This document shows, piece by piece, positions 7,974 to 15,118 of a stretch of DNA of 64,000 nucleotides (positions within the stretch are counted from its first letter, which is position 1; each line of letters starts with the position of its first letter). Source of the stretch: Euzebyales bacterium (GTDB lineage: Bacteria > Actinomycetota > Nitriliruptoria > Euzebyales > JAHELV01); contig DATHVN010000141.1 of NCBI GenBank assembly GCA_035461305.1, positions 52,249 to 116,248 of the forward strand, read 5' to 3'. A program made the translations under genes and the position numbers. The notes beneath the pieces are model-generated. The model was not told the origin of the DNA. It worked only from the letters and a program-made list of their open reading frames with translations, and did no database searches.

Positions 7974-8650
7974 GACCCTGCTCCCTCCTGTGGCTCGGCT
8001 CCGTCGACGAACGCACTGCGCATGACCTTGGCGACCTCCTCGGTGACGAGCCCCTCGGTGAACATCTCGAGCACGGGACCGATGTAGGCCGCGGAGGCCT
8101 GCGGGTCCGCGAGCTCCGACGGGTCGCTGGTGAGGTCGACGCCCAAGAGGCGCTCGACGTGCTTGTGCAGCACCAAGGCGCCCAGCGTCCAGATCGTGAG
8201 CACGGCGGCCCGGCCGTGCGGATAGTCGGTCGGGCGCAGTGACCCCGCCCGGACGCCCTCGGCCATGTATCGGGCGGCGTCGGCCACCATCTCGTCGATC
8301 AGCGTCGCGACGTGCGGCGACCCGTCGGCCAGGCTGCGCGCTAGGTACCGGGTCAGGGGCACGTCCTGCTTGGCGCGCCGCATGGCGGCCGCGACGTCGA
8401 GGGCGGGCCCCTGCGCCATCGCCTCCTGCTTGTTGCTACGGATGATCCCGGCGACGTACTCGTCGCAGGCGTACCGCAGCCCGTCCTTGGTGCCGAAGTG
8501 GTGGATCACCAGGCCGGGTGACACGCCAGCCTCCGCGGCGATGGCGCGCACGCTGGTGGCCGCGATGCCGTCCGCGGCGAACCGCGTGATCGCGGCGTCG
8601 CGGATGCGCGCCCGCGCGGTCCGGTCCTCGACGGCAGCTGCTGAACGCAT
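7970..8650 (-). CDS. TetR-family transcriptional regulator
   Basis: The 226-aa repressor has an N-terminal helix-turn-helix (about residues 14-60): IRDAAITRFAADGIAATSVR, then AGVSPGLVIHHFGTKDGL with the typical YxHF-like recognition end. The C-terminal ligand domain ends ...MRSAFVDGAEPQEGAGS. It is the first gene of an operon with the downstream ATPase and permease. GTTCA/TGAAC palindromes overlap its start codon, so negative autoregulation is likely. The divergent ABC operon at 8865 may be under the same control. Confidence 0.93.
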   Translation of the reverse strand: MRSAAAVEDRTARARIRDAAITRFAADGIAATSVRAIAAEAGVSPGLVIHHFGTKDGLRYACDEYVAGIIRSNKQEAMAQGPALDVAAAMRRAKQDVPLTRYLARSLADGSPHVATLIDEMVADAARYMAEGVRAGSLRPTDYPHGRAAVLTIWTLGALVLHKHVERLLGVDLTSDPSELADPQASAAYIGPVLEMFTEGLVTEEVAKVMRSAFVDGAEPQEGAGS

Positions 8651-8715
8651 GTTCAATATACTAAACAACTGTTCAGTGCAATGCAACCCCCCACTGTTCA
8701 GCGCAATGCACCCCC
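8642..8715. promoter_or_regulatory. Putative TetR operator cluster
   Basis: A perfect inverted repeat TGAAC-GCAT-GTTCA spans the tetR start codon (8642-8655). A second, imperfect one (CTAAAC...GTTCAG) follows at 8661-8676. A 24-bp block containing ACTGTTCAG is repeated directly at 8668-8691 and 8693-8715 with a 25-bp period. The shared half-site is GTTCAG. The location between divergent tetR and ABC operons fits a repressor-binding region. The ATATACTAAA stretch inside is unusually AT-rich for this genome and may contain a -10 element. Confidence 0.6.
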
Positions 8716-8864
8716 GACGTCGCACGTCACCCTTCCGTCCAGCGTCCACGCCCTGTAGCGTGAGGTGCATGTTGGCGGTCCGGTAACCCGACCCGGCTCC
8801 CGCGCGCACCACCGCGGCGGGAGCTGTGGTCCGTGCGTCCGCACACCTCACATCGGAGCCGCCG

Positions 8865-9692
8865 ATGTCCTCCCCACCCATCGCGGGCACCACGCCCGCC
8901 ATCGCGCTCGTCTCGCTCGGCAAGATCTTCCGCCGCGCCGAGGGCGCCGCCCTGCGGTCGCGCGGCACCGTGACGGCGCTCGACGACATCACGTTCGAGG
9001 TCGCACAGCGCGAGACGGTCGCGGTGCTCGGCCAGAACGGCTCGGGCAAGTCGACCCTGGTGCGCGTCCTGTCGACCCTGCTGCTGCCCGAGCACGGCAG
9101 CGCGCGCGTGTTCGGCCACGACGTTGTCGCCGAAGCGGCCGTCGTGCGCCGCCTCGTCAACCGCGTGTCGGTCGAGGCGTCGTTCTTCAAGCGCATGTCG
9201 GCCGTCGAAAACCTGAGCTACGCCGCGAGGTTCCACGGGCTGACGCCCTCGCGGACGCGGTCGGCCATCCCTGTGATCCTCAGCGCCATCGGCTTTCCAC
9301 CGGACCGCCGCGGCGAGCCTATGGAGAACCTGTCGCGCGGCATGCAGCAGAAGGTCGCGCTCGCGCGGGCGCTGCTGACGTCACCCACGCTGCTGCTGCT
9401 CGACGAACCGACCACCGGGCTCGATCCGCGGTCGAGGCGCGAGGTGCAGCAGTTCGTGCGCGAGATGCGCAACCGCCACGACGTGACGATCCTGCTGTGC
9501 ACCCATGACCTCGACGAGGCCGAGGCGCTCGCCGATCGGATCGGCGTGCTTGACCGTGGCCAGCTGATCGCGCTCGACACGGTCACCGGCCTGTGCCGCC
9601 GCTACGACGCCTCGTCGCTGGAGGACATGTTCTTCGCCGCGACCGGCCGGACGCTCGCCGACGAGGCCGACGACCAGGAGGTCCACGCATGA
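8865..9692 (+). CDS. ABC transporter ATP-binding protein
   Basis: The 275-aa subunit has Walker A GQNGSGKST at residues 56-64, signature NLSRGMQQKVALARAL and Walker B LLLLDEPTTGLD. The H-loop is CTHDLDEAEAL. A 25-residue N-terminal extension precedes the core fold. The ATG at 8865 with GGAG upstream is preferred to an in-frame GTG at 8826. It pairs with the permease at 9724 and reads divergently from tetR across the operator cluster. The substrate is unknown. Confidence 0.9.
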   Translation: MSSPPIAGTTPAIALVSLGKIFRRAEGAALRSRGTVTALDDITFEVAQRETVAVLGQNGSGKSTLVRVLSTLLLPEHGSARVFGHDVVAEAAVVRRLVNRVSVEASFFKRMSAVENLSYAARFHGLTPSRTRSAIPVILSAIGFPPDRRGEPMENLSRGMQQKVALARALLTSPTLLLLDEPTTGLDPRSRREVQQFVREMRNRHDVTILLCTHDLDEAEALADRIGVLDRGQLIALDTVTGLCRRYDASSLEDMFFAATGRTLADEADDQEVHA

Positions 9693-9727
9693 CCGGCGCC
9701 ATGCGGAGGGAGACGAGGCAGCCGTGA
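9689..9727 (+). CDS. 12-codon coupling mini-ORF (tentative)
   Basis: An ATG overlapping the ATPase stop (ATGA at 9689-9692) opens a 12-codon frame (MTGAMRRETRQP). Its stop overlaps the GTG of the permease (GTGA at 9724-9727). It would keep a terminating ribosome engaged across the 31-bp gap. It may equally be chance. Confidence 0.25.
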   Translation: MTGAMRRETRQP

Positions 9728-10584
9728 CCGCTCACCGTCCCGGGCACGCGTCGGAGCGCGGCGCCTGGTCGCTGCGCCACGAGCTCATCGGGCTGTCGGG
9801 CATCGTCGAGCGCAACTTCTACCTGGTCCGGCGCTACGTTTGGTGGGACCTGGCGTTCTTCGTGTGGACCGTGGCCAACACGCTGACCGTGGTGTTCATC
9901 GCCCGCGGGGTCGAGGCCACCGGAGGCACGCTCGACGTCAACCGCACCGCGGCGTACCTGCTGATCGGCGGCGTCGTCTGGGCCTACCTCGGGAACATCT
10001 TCGAGATCATCACGGAGACGGTCGCGTGGGAGCGCTGGGAGGGCACGATCGAGTACACGTTCATGGCGCCGTTGTCCCGTCCTGTGCACCTGCTCGGGAT
10101 GGGAGCGTTCGCGATCCTGTACGGGGTGGCGAGGGCCACGCTGCTGTTCGGCGTGTGCGCGATGTTCTTCGACCTGGCCCTGCCGGGTGCGGACTACGGC
10201 GCCGCGTTGCTGGTCCTGAGCGTGGCCTCGGTGTCGTTCGTCGGGCTCGGGATGATGACCGCCGTCCTGCCGCTGATCTCGCCCGAGAAGGGCACGCAGC
10301 TCGGCTTCGTCGCGCAGGGCGTCCTGCTGGTGGTCTCGGGCGTCTACGCCCCGGTCGCCGTGCTGCCGGGCTGGATGCAGGCGATCGCGACCGTCTCGCC
10401 GGCGACCTACGCGCTCGACGGGATCCGCGGTGCGATCCTGTCGGGAGAGGGTGTGGCCACGATGGGCGACGAGCTGCTCCCGCTCGCCGTCATCGGCGTC
10501 GTGACGATCCCGCTGGGCCTCGCCGTGTTCCGGGCCGGCGAGCGCTACGCCAAGCGCCACGGCAAGTTGAAGCGCAGCGGCTGA
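9724..10584 (+). CDS. ABC-2 type permease
   Basis: The 286-aa membrane protein has about six helices. A cytoplasmic N-terminus (residues 1-38) precedes a first helix at WWDLAFFVWTVANTLTVVFI, and a WEGTIEYTFMAPLSRPVHLL coupling segment follows. The ABC-2 signature appears near VLLVVSGVYAPVAVLPGWMQ. It pairs with the preceding ATPase. A GTG start with GGAG upstream is used. It is convergent with the next ABC permease; the two stops are 32 bp apart. Confidence 0.88.
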   Translation: MTAHRPGHASERGAWSLRHELIGLSGIVERNFYLVRRYVWWDLAFFVWTVANTLTVVFIARGVEATGGTLDVNRTAAYLLIGGVVWAYLGNIFEIITETVAWERWEGTIEYTFMAPLSRPVHLLGMGAFAILYGVARATLLFGVCAMFFDLALPGADYGAALLVLSVASVSFVGLGMMTAVLPLISPEKGTQLGFVAQGVLLVVSGVYAPVAVLPGWMQAIATVSPATYALDGIRGAILSGEGVATMGDELLPLAVIGVVTIPLGLAVFRAGERYAKRHGKLKRSG

Positions 10585-10616
10585 CCGACCGTGCAGCCGG
10601 TCTGCGAGGAAGACCT

Positions 10617-11462
10617 CTAGAGGTCGCGGCGGCGCAGCCGCCATGCCGCGAGCAGCAGCAGGATCACCGCGTAGCAGACCGACCAGACGATCAGCGACGT
10701 CGGCGGCGGCGCGGAGCCGGCGAACGGGTTGCCACCCGCGGCCTGGCGTGCGACCAGCAGCGCCGACGGCTGTTGGAGGTAGAACGATGCCCCGCGCCAG
10801 AGCGCGTCGCTGGGGATGAGCAGGCTCGTGCCGATGCCGATCAGCTGCATCGTCTGGTTGCGCAGCTGGTCGCCCACCAGCTCGATGATGCCGGCCAGCC
10901 ACGCGACACCGAACAGGCAGAAGGTCACCACACCACTGGTGACGCCCGACCACGTCGTGCTCGCCAGGAGCCCGACCGAAAGGAGGACGACCAGCTCGAG
11001 CGCCAGCACCGCCAGCGCCCGTACCGGATCCAAGGGGCTGTACTCGGCGATGCCGGTTGCGATGCCCAGCACCGCCATGGTCATCAACGTGATGTAGCCC
11101 ACCGTCACGAGCACGAACGCCAGCCACCGTTGGGCCAGCCATGACGTGCGGGACAGCGGCCGGGCGAGCACGGCGTGCAGCACCCCGGAATCGACCTCGG
11201 TGGCGACTGCGCCACTGGCCAGGAAGATCGCCAGCAGCGCCGCGAGGAACCGCACGATGTACAGGCCGAGCACGGTGATGATCGTCGCACCGAGCGCCAG
11301 CTCGACGCGATCCGTGCCCCGGGAGGTCACGTTGCTGTACAGCGCGTGGAACCCGAAGCCGAACAGCGCGAGGAACGCGACGCTGAGGACCACACCGATC
11401 AGCACGAGCCGCCGGCTCACGGCCTCGCGCATGCTCAGCCGGGTGATCGCCAGCGCCGTCAC
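10617..11462 (-). CDS. ABC-2 type permease of the sigma-linked exporter
   Basis: The 281-aa permease has about six helices, including VLGLYIVRFLAALLAIFLASGAV. The cytoplasmic segment VLHAVLARPLSRTSWLAQRW is the usual coupling region. A GTG start at 11462 is chosen because GGAGGTG lies 6 bp upstream. It is the last gene of the sigma/anti-sigma/ATPase/permease operon, 19 bp after the ATPase stop. The length and helix pattern resemble NosY/CcmB-like ABC-2 permeases. Confidence 0.87.
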   Translation of the reverse strand: MTALAITRLSMREAVSRRLVLIGVVLSVAFLALFGFGFHALYSNVTSRGTDRVELALGATIITVLGLYIVRFLAALLAIFLASGAVATEVDSGVLHAVLARPLSRTSWLAQRWLAFVLVTVGYITLMTMAVLGIATGIAEYSPLDPVRALAVLALELVVLLSVGLLASTTWSGVTSGVVTFCLFGVAWLAGIIELVGDQLRNQTMQLIGIGTSLLIPSDALWRGASFYLQQPSALLVARQAAGGNPFAGSAPPPTSLIVWSVCYAVILLLLAAWRLRRRDL

Positions 11463-11481
11463 CGTCGCCCACCTCCGACGG

Positions 11482-12405
11482 TCATCCCGACTCCTCCCTG
11501 CCGACCAGCCCGACGAAGGCGTCCTCGAGCGAGCGCCGGAGCGGGACCAGCGCCCGGATCCGCGCACCCGACTGCACGAGATCGACCGCCAGGCGCGGGA
11601 CGCCGTCGGGATCCTCGACGCCGAGCAGGACCTCGTGGTCGTCGGACGCCACGATGCGACCGTGCCCCGCGACGAGGTCCAGCGTGCGCTGATCGACCCG
11701 ATCGAGCTGGATGCGCACCTCCACCGCCGCGGAGCGGACCTCGTCGAGGGTGCCACTGCGCAGGACGACGCCGCGGTCGATGACCACCACGTTGTCGCAG
11801 ACCAGCTCGACCTCGCTCAGCAGGTGCGAATTGAGGAGCACGGCAACATCGTCGGCGGCCAGGCCACGGATCAGCTCGCGGATCTCACGCCGGCCCAGCG
11901 GGTCCATCGCCGACGTCGGCTCGTCGAGCAGGACCAGGTCCGGCTCGCTGACTAGGGCCTGTGCGAGCCCCAGCCGCTGCGTCATCCCCTTGGAGTATCC
12001 GCGGATGCGATCGTCGCCACGGCCCTCGAGGCCGACCAGTGCGAGCAGCTCCAGCAGCCTGCCCGCCTCCCGTCGCGGATCGCGGCCCGCCAGCCGCGCG
12101 TGGAAGCGTAGCAGCTCGATCCCAGTCAGCCATTCTGGGAAGCGGAAGTGCTCGGGCAGGTAGCCGAGGCGACGCCGGGCGGTCGGCTCGGCGACCGGCA
12201 CCCCGAACAGCTCAGCGCGGCCGGCGGTCGCGTGCACCAGCCCCGTGAGGATCTTGACCGTCGTCGTCTTGCCGGCGCCGTTCGGCCCGAGCAGGCCGAC
12301 GACCTGGCCGGGCCCGACGTCCAGGTCGAGTGAGTCCAGCGCGACGTGGCGGCCGTACCGCTTGTGCAGGCCGCGGGCGCGGATCGGTGCACTAGCCGAT
12401 GCCAT
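11482..12405 (-). CDS. ABC transporter ATP-binding protein of the sigma-linked exporter
   Basis: The 307-aa subunit has Walker A GPNGAGKTT at residues 40-48. The signature is degenerate (GYSKGMTQRLG), Walker B is LVLLDEPTSAMD (Ala-Met in place of the common Gly-Leu) and the H-loop is NSHLLSEVE. The C-terminal domain ends LVGREESG. The ATG at 12405 overlaps the anti-sigma gene end by 14 bp, so the two are co-translated. Confidence 0.9.
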   Translation of the reverse strand: MASASAPIRARGLHKRYGRHVALDSLDLDVGPGQVVGLLGPNGAGKTTTVKILTGLVHATAGRAELFGVPVAEPTARRRLGYLPEHFRFPEWLTGIELLRFHARLAGRDPRREAGRLLELLALVGLEGRGDDRIRGYSKGMTQRLGLAQALVSEPDLVLLDEPTSAMDPLGRREIRELIRGLAADDVAVLLNSHLLSEVELVCDNVVVIDRGVVLRSGTLDEVRSAAVEVRIQLDRVDQRTLDLVAGHGRIVASDDHEVLLGVEDPDGVPRLAVDLVQSGARIRALVPLRRSLEDAFVGLVGREESG

Positions 12406-13426
12406 CGGCGACGTCGCGCAGCACGTCGATGTCGAGCCCCTCGGCACCGACCGCGTGGATGCGACCGTCCGCCTGCCACAGCAGTCCCGAGCCGGCCGCG
12501 TCGTCGAGCATCAGCGCCGGCGCTCCTCCGACCGTCGTGTCCTCCCACACCACGGTGTCCACCGGGACGGGGACCGGCACCGTCGACGTCCAGTCGTCGA
12601 TCTCGGTGAGCTGGCGCGCGAGGTCCTCGGGAACCTCGGGGCGGCTGAGCAGGTACTCCCGGATCGCGCCGAGCTCAGCACCCTGCGCCTCGACGGCCAG
12701 CTGCCCCGCTTCGCCGACCATCAGCTGGTCCCCTTCGACGTCGTAGGTCGACGCGACCGCGCCGGGGATCGACACGACCAGCTGCGCGCCGTCGAGCGCC
12801 GGCGGCAGGTCGGGCGCACGGTCACCACGGAGGGTCAGGCGCGCGGTGTCCGGGGGCGACGCCACGATGCCGTCGAGCGTCGCATCGTCGGGCAGGGCGC
12901 CCACGTCGGTCGGTTCGAAGCCGCTGACCTCCGCTGCCTGCGCGAGGGTGTCGACCGCCTCCGGACCCGCCATGTCCCTGCCGCCGGTGTCCACGTCGAC
13001 GATCTCCGCCAGCTGGTCGAGGTCTGCCATCGACTGGTCGGGATCGAAGGTCACGACTTCGAACCGCTCCGAGCGGAAGCCCTCGAGGAAGTCCGCGGCC
13101 GCCTGCCGTCCAGTGGGCGTGAACACCGCCAGGCCCGCGACGAGCAGCGCCACGACGCCGGCCGCGATGCCGATCGGCAGCCGGAGCCGGCGGGGCGCCC
13201 GCGTCGGGGAGCGGCCTATGGCACGCCAGGCGGCGTCGACTTCGACGTCGTGCGCGCGTGGCGACTCGGCGCCGAGGTCGGCGACGGCGCGGGCGGTGAA
13301 GCGGGCGTTGTCGGCGACCGCCGCCAGCCGTCCGGCGCACGCTCCACAGCCGTCAACGTGCCTCGCGATCCGCTCGTCGGCCGCGTCGAGGTGCGCGCGG
13401 AGCAGCTCGTCGGTAGGACAGCTCAT
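12392..13426 (-). CDS. Membrane-anchored anti-sigma factor (zf-HC2 type)
   Basis: In this 344-aa protein residues 1-45 contain HVDGCGACAGRL, the HxxxCxxC zinc motif of anti-sigma domains. A single transmembrane helix (LPIGIAAGVVALLVAGLAVF) lies around residues 84-103. The remaining 240 residues should lie outside the membrane. That outer region has no domain I recognise; it is acidic, with an evenly spaced beta-like pattern and a VPVPVPV run, and could sense envelope stress. Its ATG overlaps the sigma gene stop (ATGA), the standard arrangement for a cognate pair. Confidence 0.85.
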   Translation of the reverse strand: MSCPTDELLRAHLDAADERIARHVDGCGACAGRLAAVADNARFTARAVADLGAESPRAHDVEVDAAWRAIGRSPTRAPRRLRLPIGIAAGVVALLVAGLAVFTPTGRQAAADFLEGFRSERFEVVTFDPDQSMADLDQLAEIVDVDTGGRDMAGPEAVDTLAQAAEVSGFEPTDVGALPDDATLDGIVASPPDTARLTLRGDRAPDLPPALDGAQLVVSIPGAVASTYDVEGDQLMVGEAGQLAVEAQGAELGAIREYLLSRPEVPEDLARQLTEIDDWTSTVPVPVPVDTVVWEDTTVGGAPALMLDDAAGSGLLWQADGRIHAVGAEGLDIDVLRDVADGIG

Positions 13427-14013
13427 GGTTCCAGCTCCTCGTAGTGGCGTCGGAACGCGTGCTCGCCCCTGGTGAGCAGCACGCCGACCGAACCGGTCGC
13501 GACGCCCAGGACCGCTGCGATCTCGGCGTAGCGGTAGCCGCTGTGCCGTAGCAGCAGGCAGGTGCGCTGGCGCTCCGGCAGCGCCGCCAGCGCCGCGCGC
13601 ACGCGCGCCCGCTCCTCCGAGCGGACCACCTGTGCGAGCTGGGGCCCCGACGGGTCGGCCACGCGCAACGGCCGCTCGGCCGCAGCCGAGCGTCGGGTCC
13701 GCGCATCGGCGCGCCGGCGACCCCGCAGCCGGTTGAAGGCGCCGTTGATCGTCACCCGGCGCAGCCAGGCCGCGACCTCGTCGTCGGGCCGCTCGAGCAC
13801 GGCATGGGTCGACAGCGTGGTCAGCGCCTCCTGGACGATGTCCTCGGCCTCGTCGGTGTCACCCGTGACGCGGGCCGCCAGACGCACCAGCTCGGCGTAG
13901 CGCCGGTGGAAGACGTCGGCGAACCTGTCGTCCACTACGGCCCCACCTGCCGGCTCATCGTGGCCCCGTTCGCTCCGCGGGTCGGTCACATGGTCAACAC
14001 CGCCGACGTCCAT
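13423..14013 (-). CDS. ECF-family RNA polymerase sigma factor
   Basis: The 196-aa protein has region 2 signature DTDEAEDIVQEALTTLSTHA followed by WLRRVTINGAFNRLRGRRR. Region 4 is LPERQRTCLLLRHSGYRYAEIAAVLGVATGSVGVLLTRG, ending RRHYEELEP. The ATG at 14013 is the likely start; a longer frame upstream runs through the repeat and is unlikely. It is the first gene of a four-gene operon with its anti-sigma factor, an ATPase and a permease. GGAACC, resembling an ECF -35 element, occurs on the minus strand at 14042-14037, so autoregulation is possible. Confidence 0.92.
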   Translation of the reverse strand: MDVGGVDHVTDPRSERGHDEPAGGAVVDDRFADVFHRRYAELVRLAARVTGDTDEAEDIVQEALTTLSTHAVLERPDDEVAAWLRRVTINGAFNRLRGRRRADARTRRSAAAERPLRVADPSGPQLAQVVRSEERARVRAALAALPERQRTCLLLRHSGYRYAEIAAVLGVATGSVGVLLTRGEHAFRRHYEELEP

Positions 14014-14022
14014 TCTCTTACA

Positions 14023-14133
14023 CCTCTGTGGGGCCTGGTTCCACAGACGACTGGTGGACCGGCTCCGCCGGGCCTTGGCCTCTGTGGGGCCTGGTTCCAC
14101 AGACGACTGGTGGACCGGCTCCGCCGGGCCTTG
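14023..14133. repeat. Two perfect 55-bp tandem direct repeats (56-bp period) in a divergent promoter
   Basis: Copies at 14023-14077 and 14079-14133 are identical. Each unit has two possible hairpins: TCTGTGG...CCACAGA with a 9-nt loop, and GGACCGGC-TCC-GCCGGGCC with one mismatch. The units fill most of the gap between the ECF sigma gene (minus) and the ATPase gene at 14213 (plus). On the minus strand each carries TGTGGAACC, which could act as an ECF-type -35 box. Confidence 0.9.
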
Positions 14134-14212
14134 ATCCCACGCCCCACTACTGTGTGGGCGACATCGGCAGTGAGGCGATCATGACCGCACGACCCCCACA
14201 GCGCGGCCGACG

Positions 14213-15118
14213 ATGAGCGCGATCGTCGTCAAGGACCTGCGCAAGCACTACGGCGACCTCGCCGCCGTCGACGGGCTGAGCTTCGAGGTGCGCGAGGGCG
14301 AGTGCTTCTGCGTGCTCGGTCCCAACGGCGCCGGCAAGACGACCACCGTTGAGATCCTCGAGGGCCACCGGGACCGCACCGGCGGCGAGGTGGAGGTCCT
14401 CGGCTTCGACCCGCGTGACGGTGGGCGTGACTTCAGGGAGCGGATCGGCATCGTGCTGCAGGAGGCGGGCGTCGACGACGAGTTCACCGTGCGCGAGCTG
14501 GTCACCCTGTACCGGGGGATGTATCCGCGGCGCCGCGACGTCCAGGAGCTGATCGAGCTCGTCGGGCTCGCCGAGAAGGCCGACGCACGGGTCAAGACGC
14601 TGTCGGGCGGCCAGCGGCGGCGGCTCGACCTGGCGCTGGGCCTCGTGGGCGATCCCGAGCTGCTGTTCCTCGACGAGCCCACCACCGGGTTCGACCCGTC
14701 GGCGCGGCGCAAGGCGTGGGGCCTCGTCGACAACCTGAGGGAGCTCGGCAAGACCATCGTGCTGACCACCCACTACATGGACGAGGCGCAGCACCTCGCG
14801 GACCGGCTCGCCGTGATCGCCAGGGGACGGCTGGTCGCCATGGGCACGCCCGACGAGCTCGGCGACCAGCAGTCCGACGCGGCGTTGATCAGCTTCCGCC
14901 TGCCCGCCGGGGTCGCTGGTGGCGACCTGCCGGCGCTCGGCGCGATCCAGGTCGACGGGCCGCAGGTCACCACGCGGACGGCGACGCCGACCGCGACGCT
15001 GACGACGCTGACCCGGTGGGCGACCGATCGCGGCATCGAGCTCGAGTCGCTGCGCCTGGACCGCCCGACGCTGGAGGACGTGTACCTGCGGCTGGTCGGC
15101 GACGCCGATGACGGTTGA
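14213..15118 (+). CDS. ABC transporter ATP-binding protein (DrrA-like)
   Basis: The 301-aa subunit has Walker A GPNGAGKTT at residues 36-44, a canonical LSGGQRRRLDLALGL signature, Walker B LLFLDEPTTGFD and H-loop TTHYMDEAQHLADR. The C-terminal DrrA-type domain ends TLEDVYLRLVGDADDG. It overlaps the following permease by 11 bp. It is transcribed away from the sigma operon across the 56-bp repeats. Drug or lipid export is typical of this subfamily; the substrate here is unknown. Confidence 0.93.
   Translation: MSAIVVKDLRKHYGDLAAVDGLSFEVREGECFCVLGPNGAGKTTTVEILEGHRDRTGGEVEVLGFDPRDGGRDFRERIGIVLQEAGVDDEFTVRELVTLYRGMYPRRRDVQELIELVGLAEKADARVKTLSGGQRRRLDLALGLVGDPELLFLDEPTTGFDPSARRKAWGLVDNLRELGKTIVLTTHYMDEAQHLADRLAVIARGRLVAMGTPDELGDQQSDAALISFRLPAGVAGGDLPALGAIQVDGPQVTTRTATPTATLTTLTRWATDRGIELESLRLDRPTLEDVYLRLVGDADDG

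Noticed and set aside
8739..8864. Upstream in-frame start (GTG at 8826) for the ABC ATPase
   Set aside because: The ATG at 8865 has GGAG at good spacing and the extra 13 residues are not family-like.
10612..10625. Perfect 14-bp palindrome GACCTCTAGAGGTC at the end of the permease gene
   Set aside because: It has no loop for a hairpin terminator and contains the stop codon; probably chance, though an operator cannot be ruled out.
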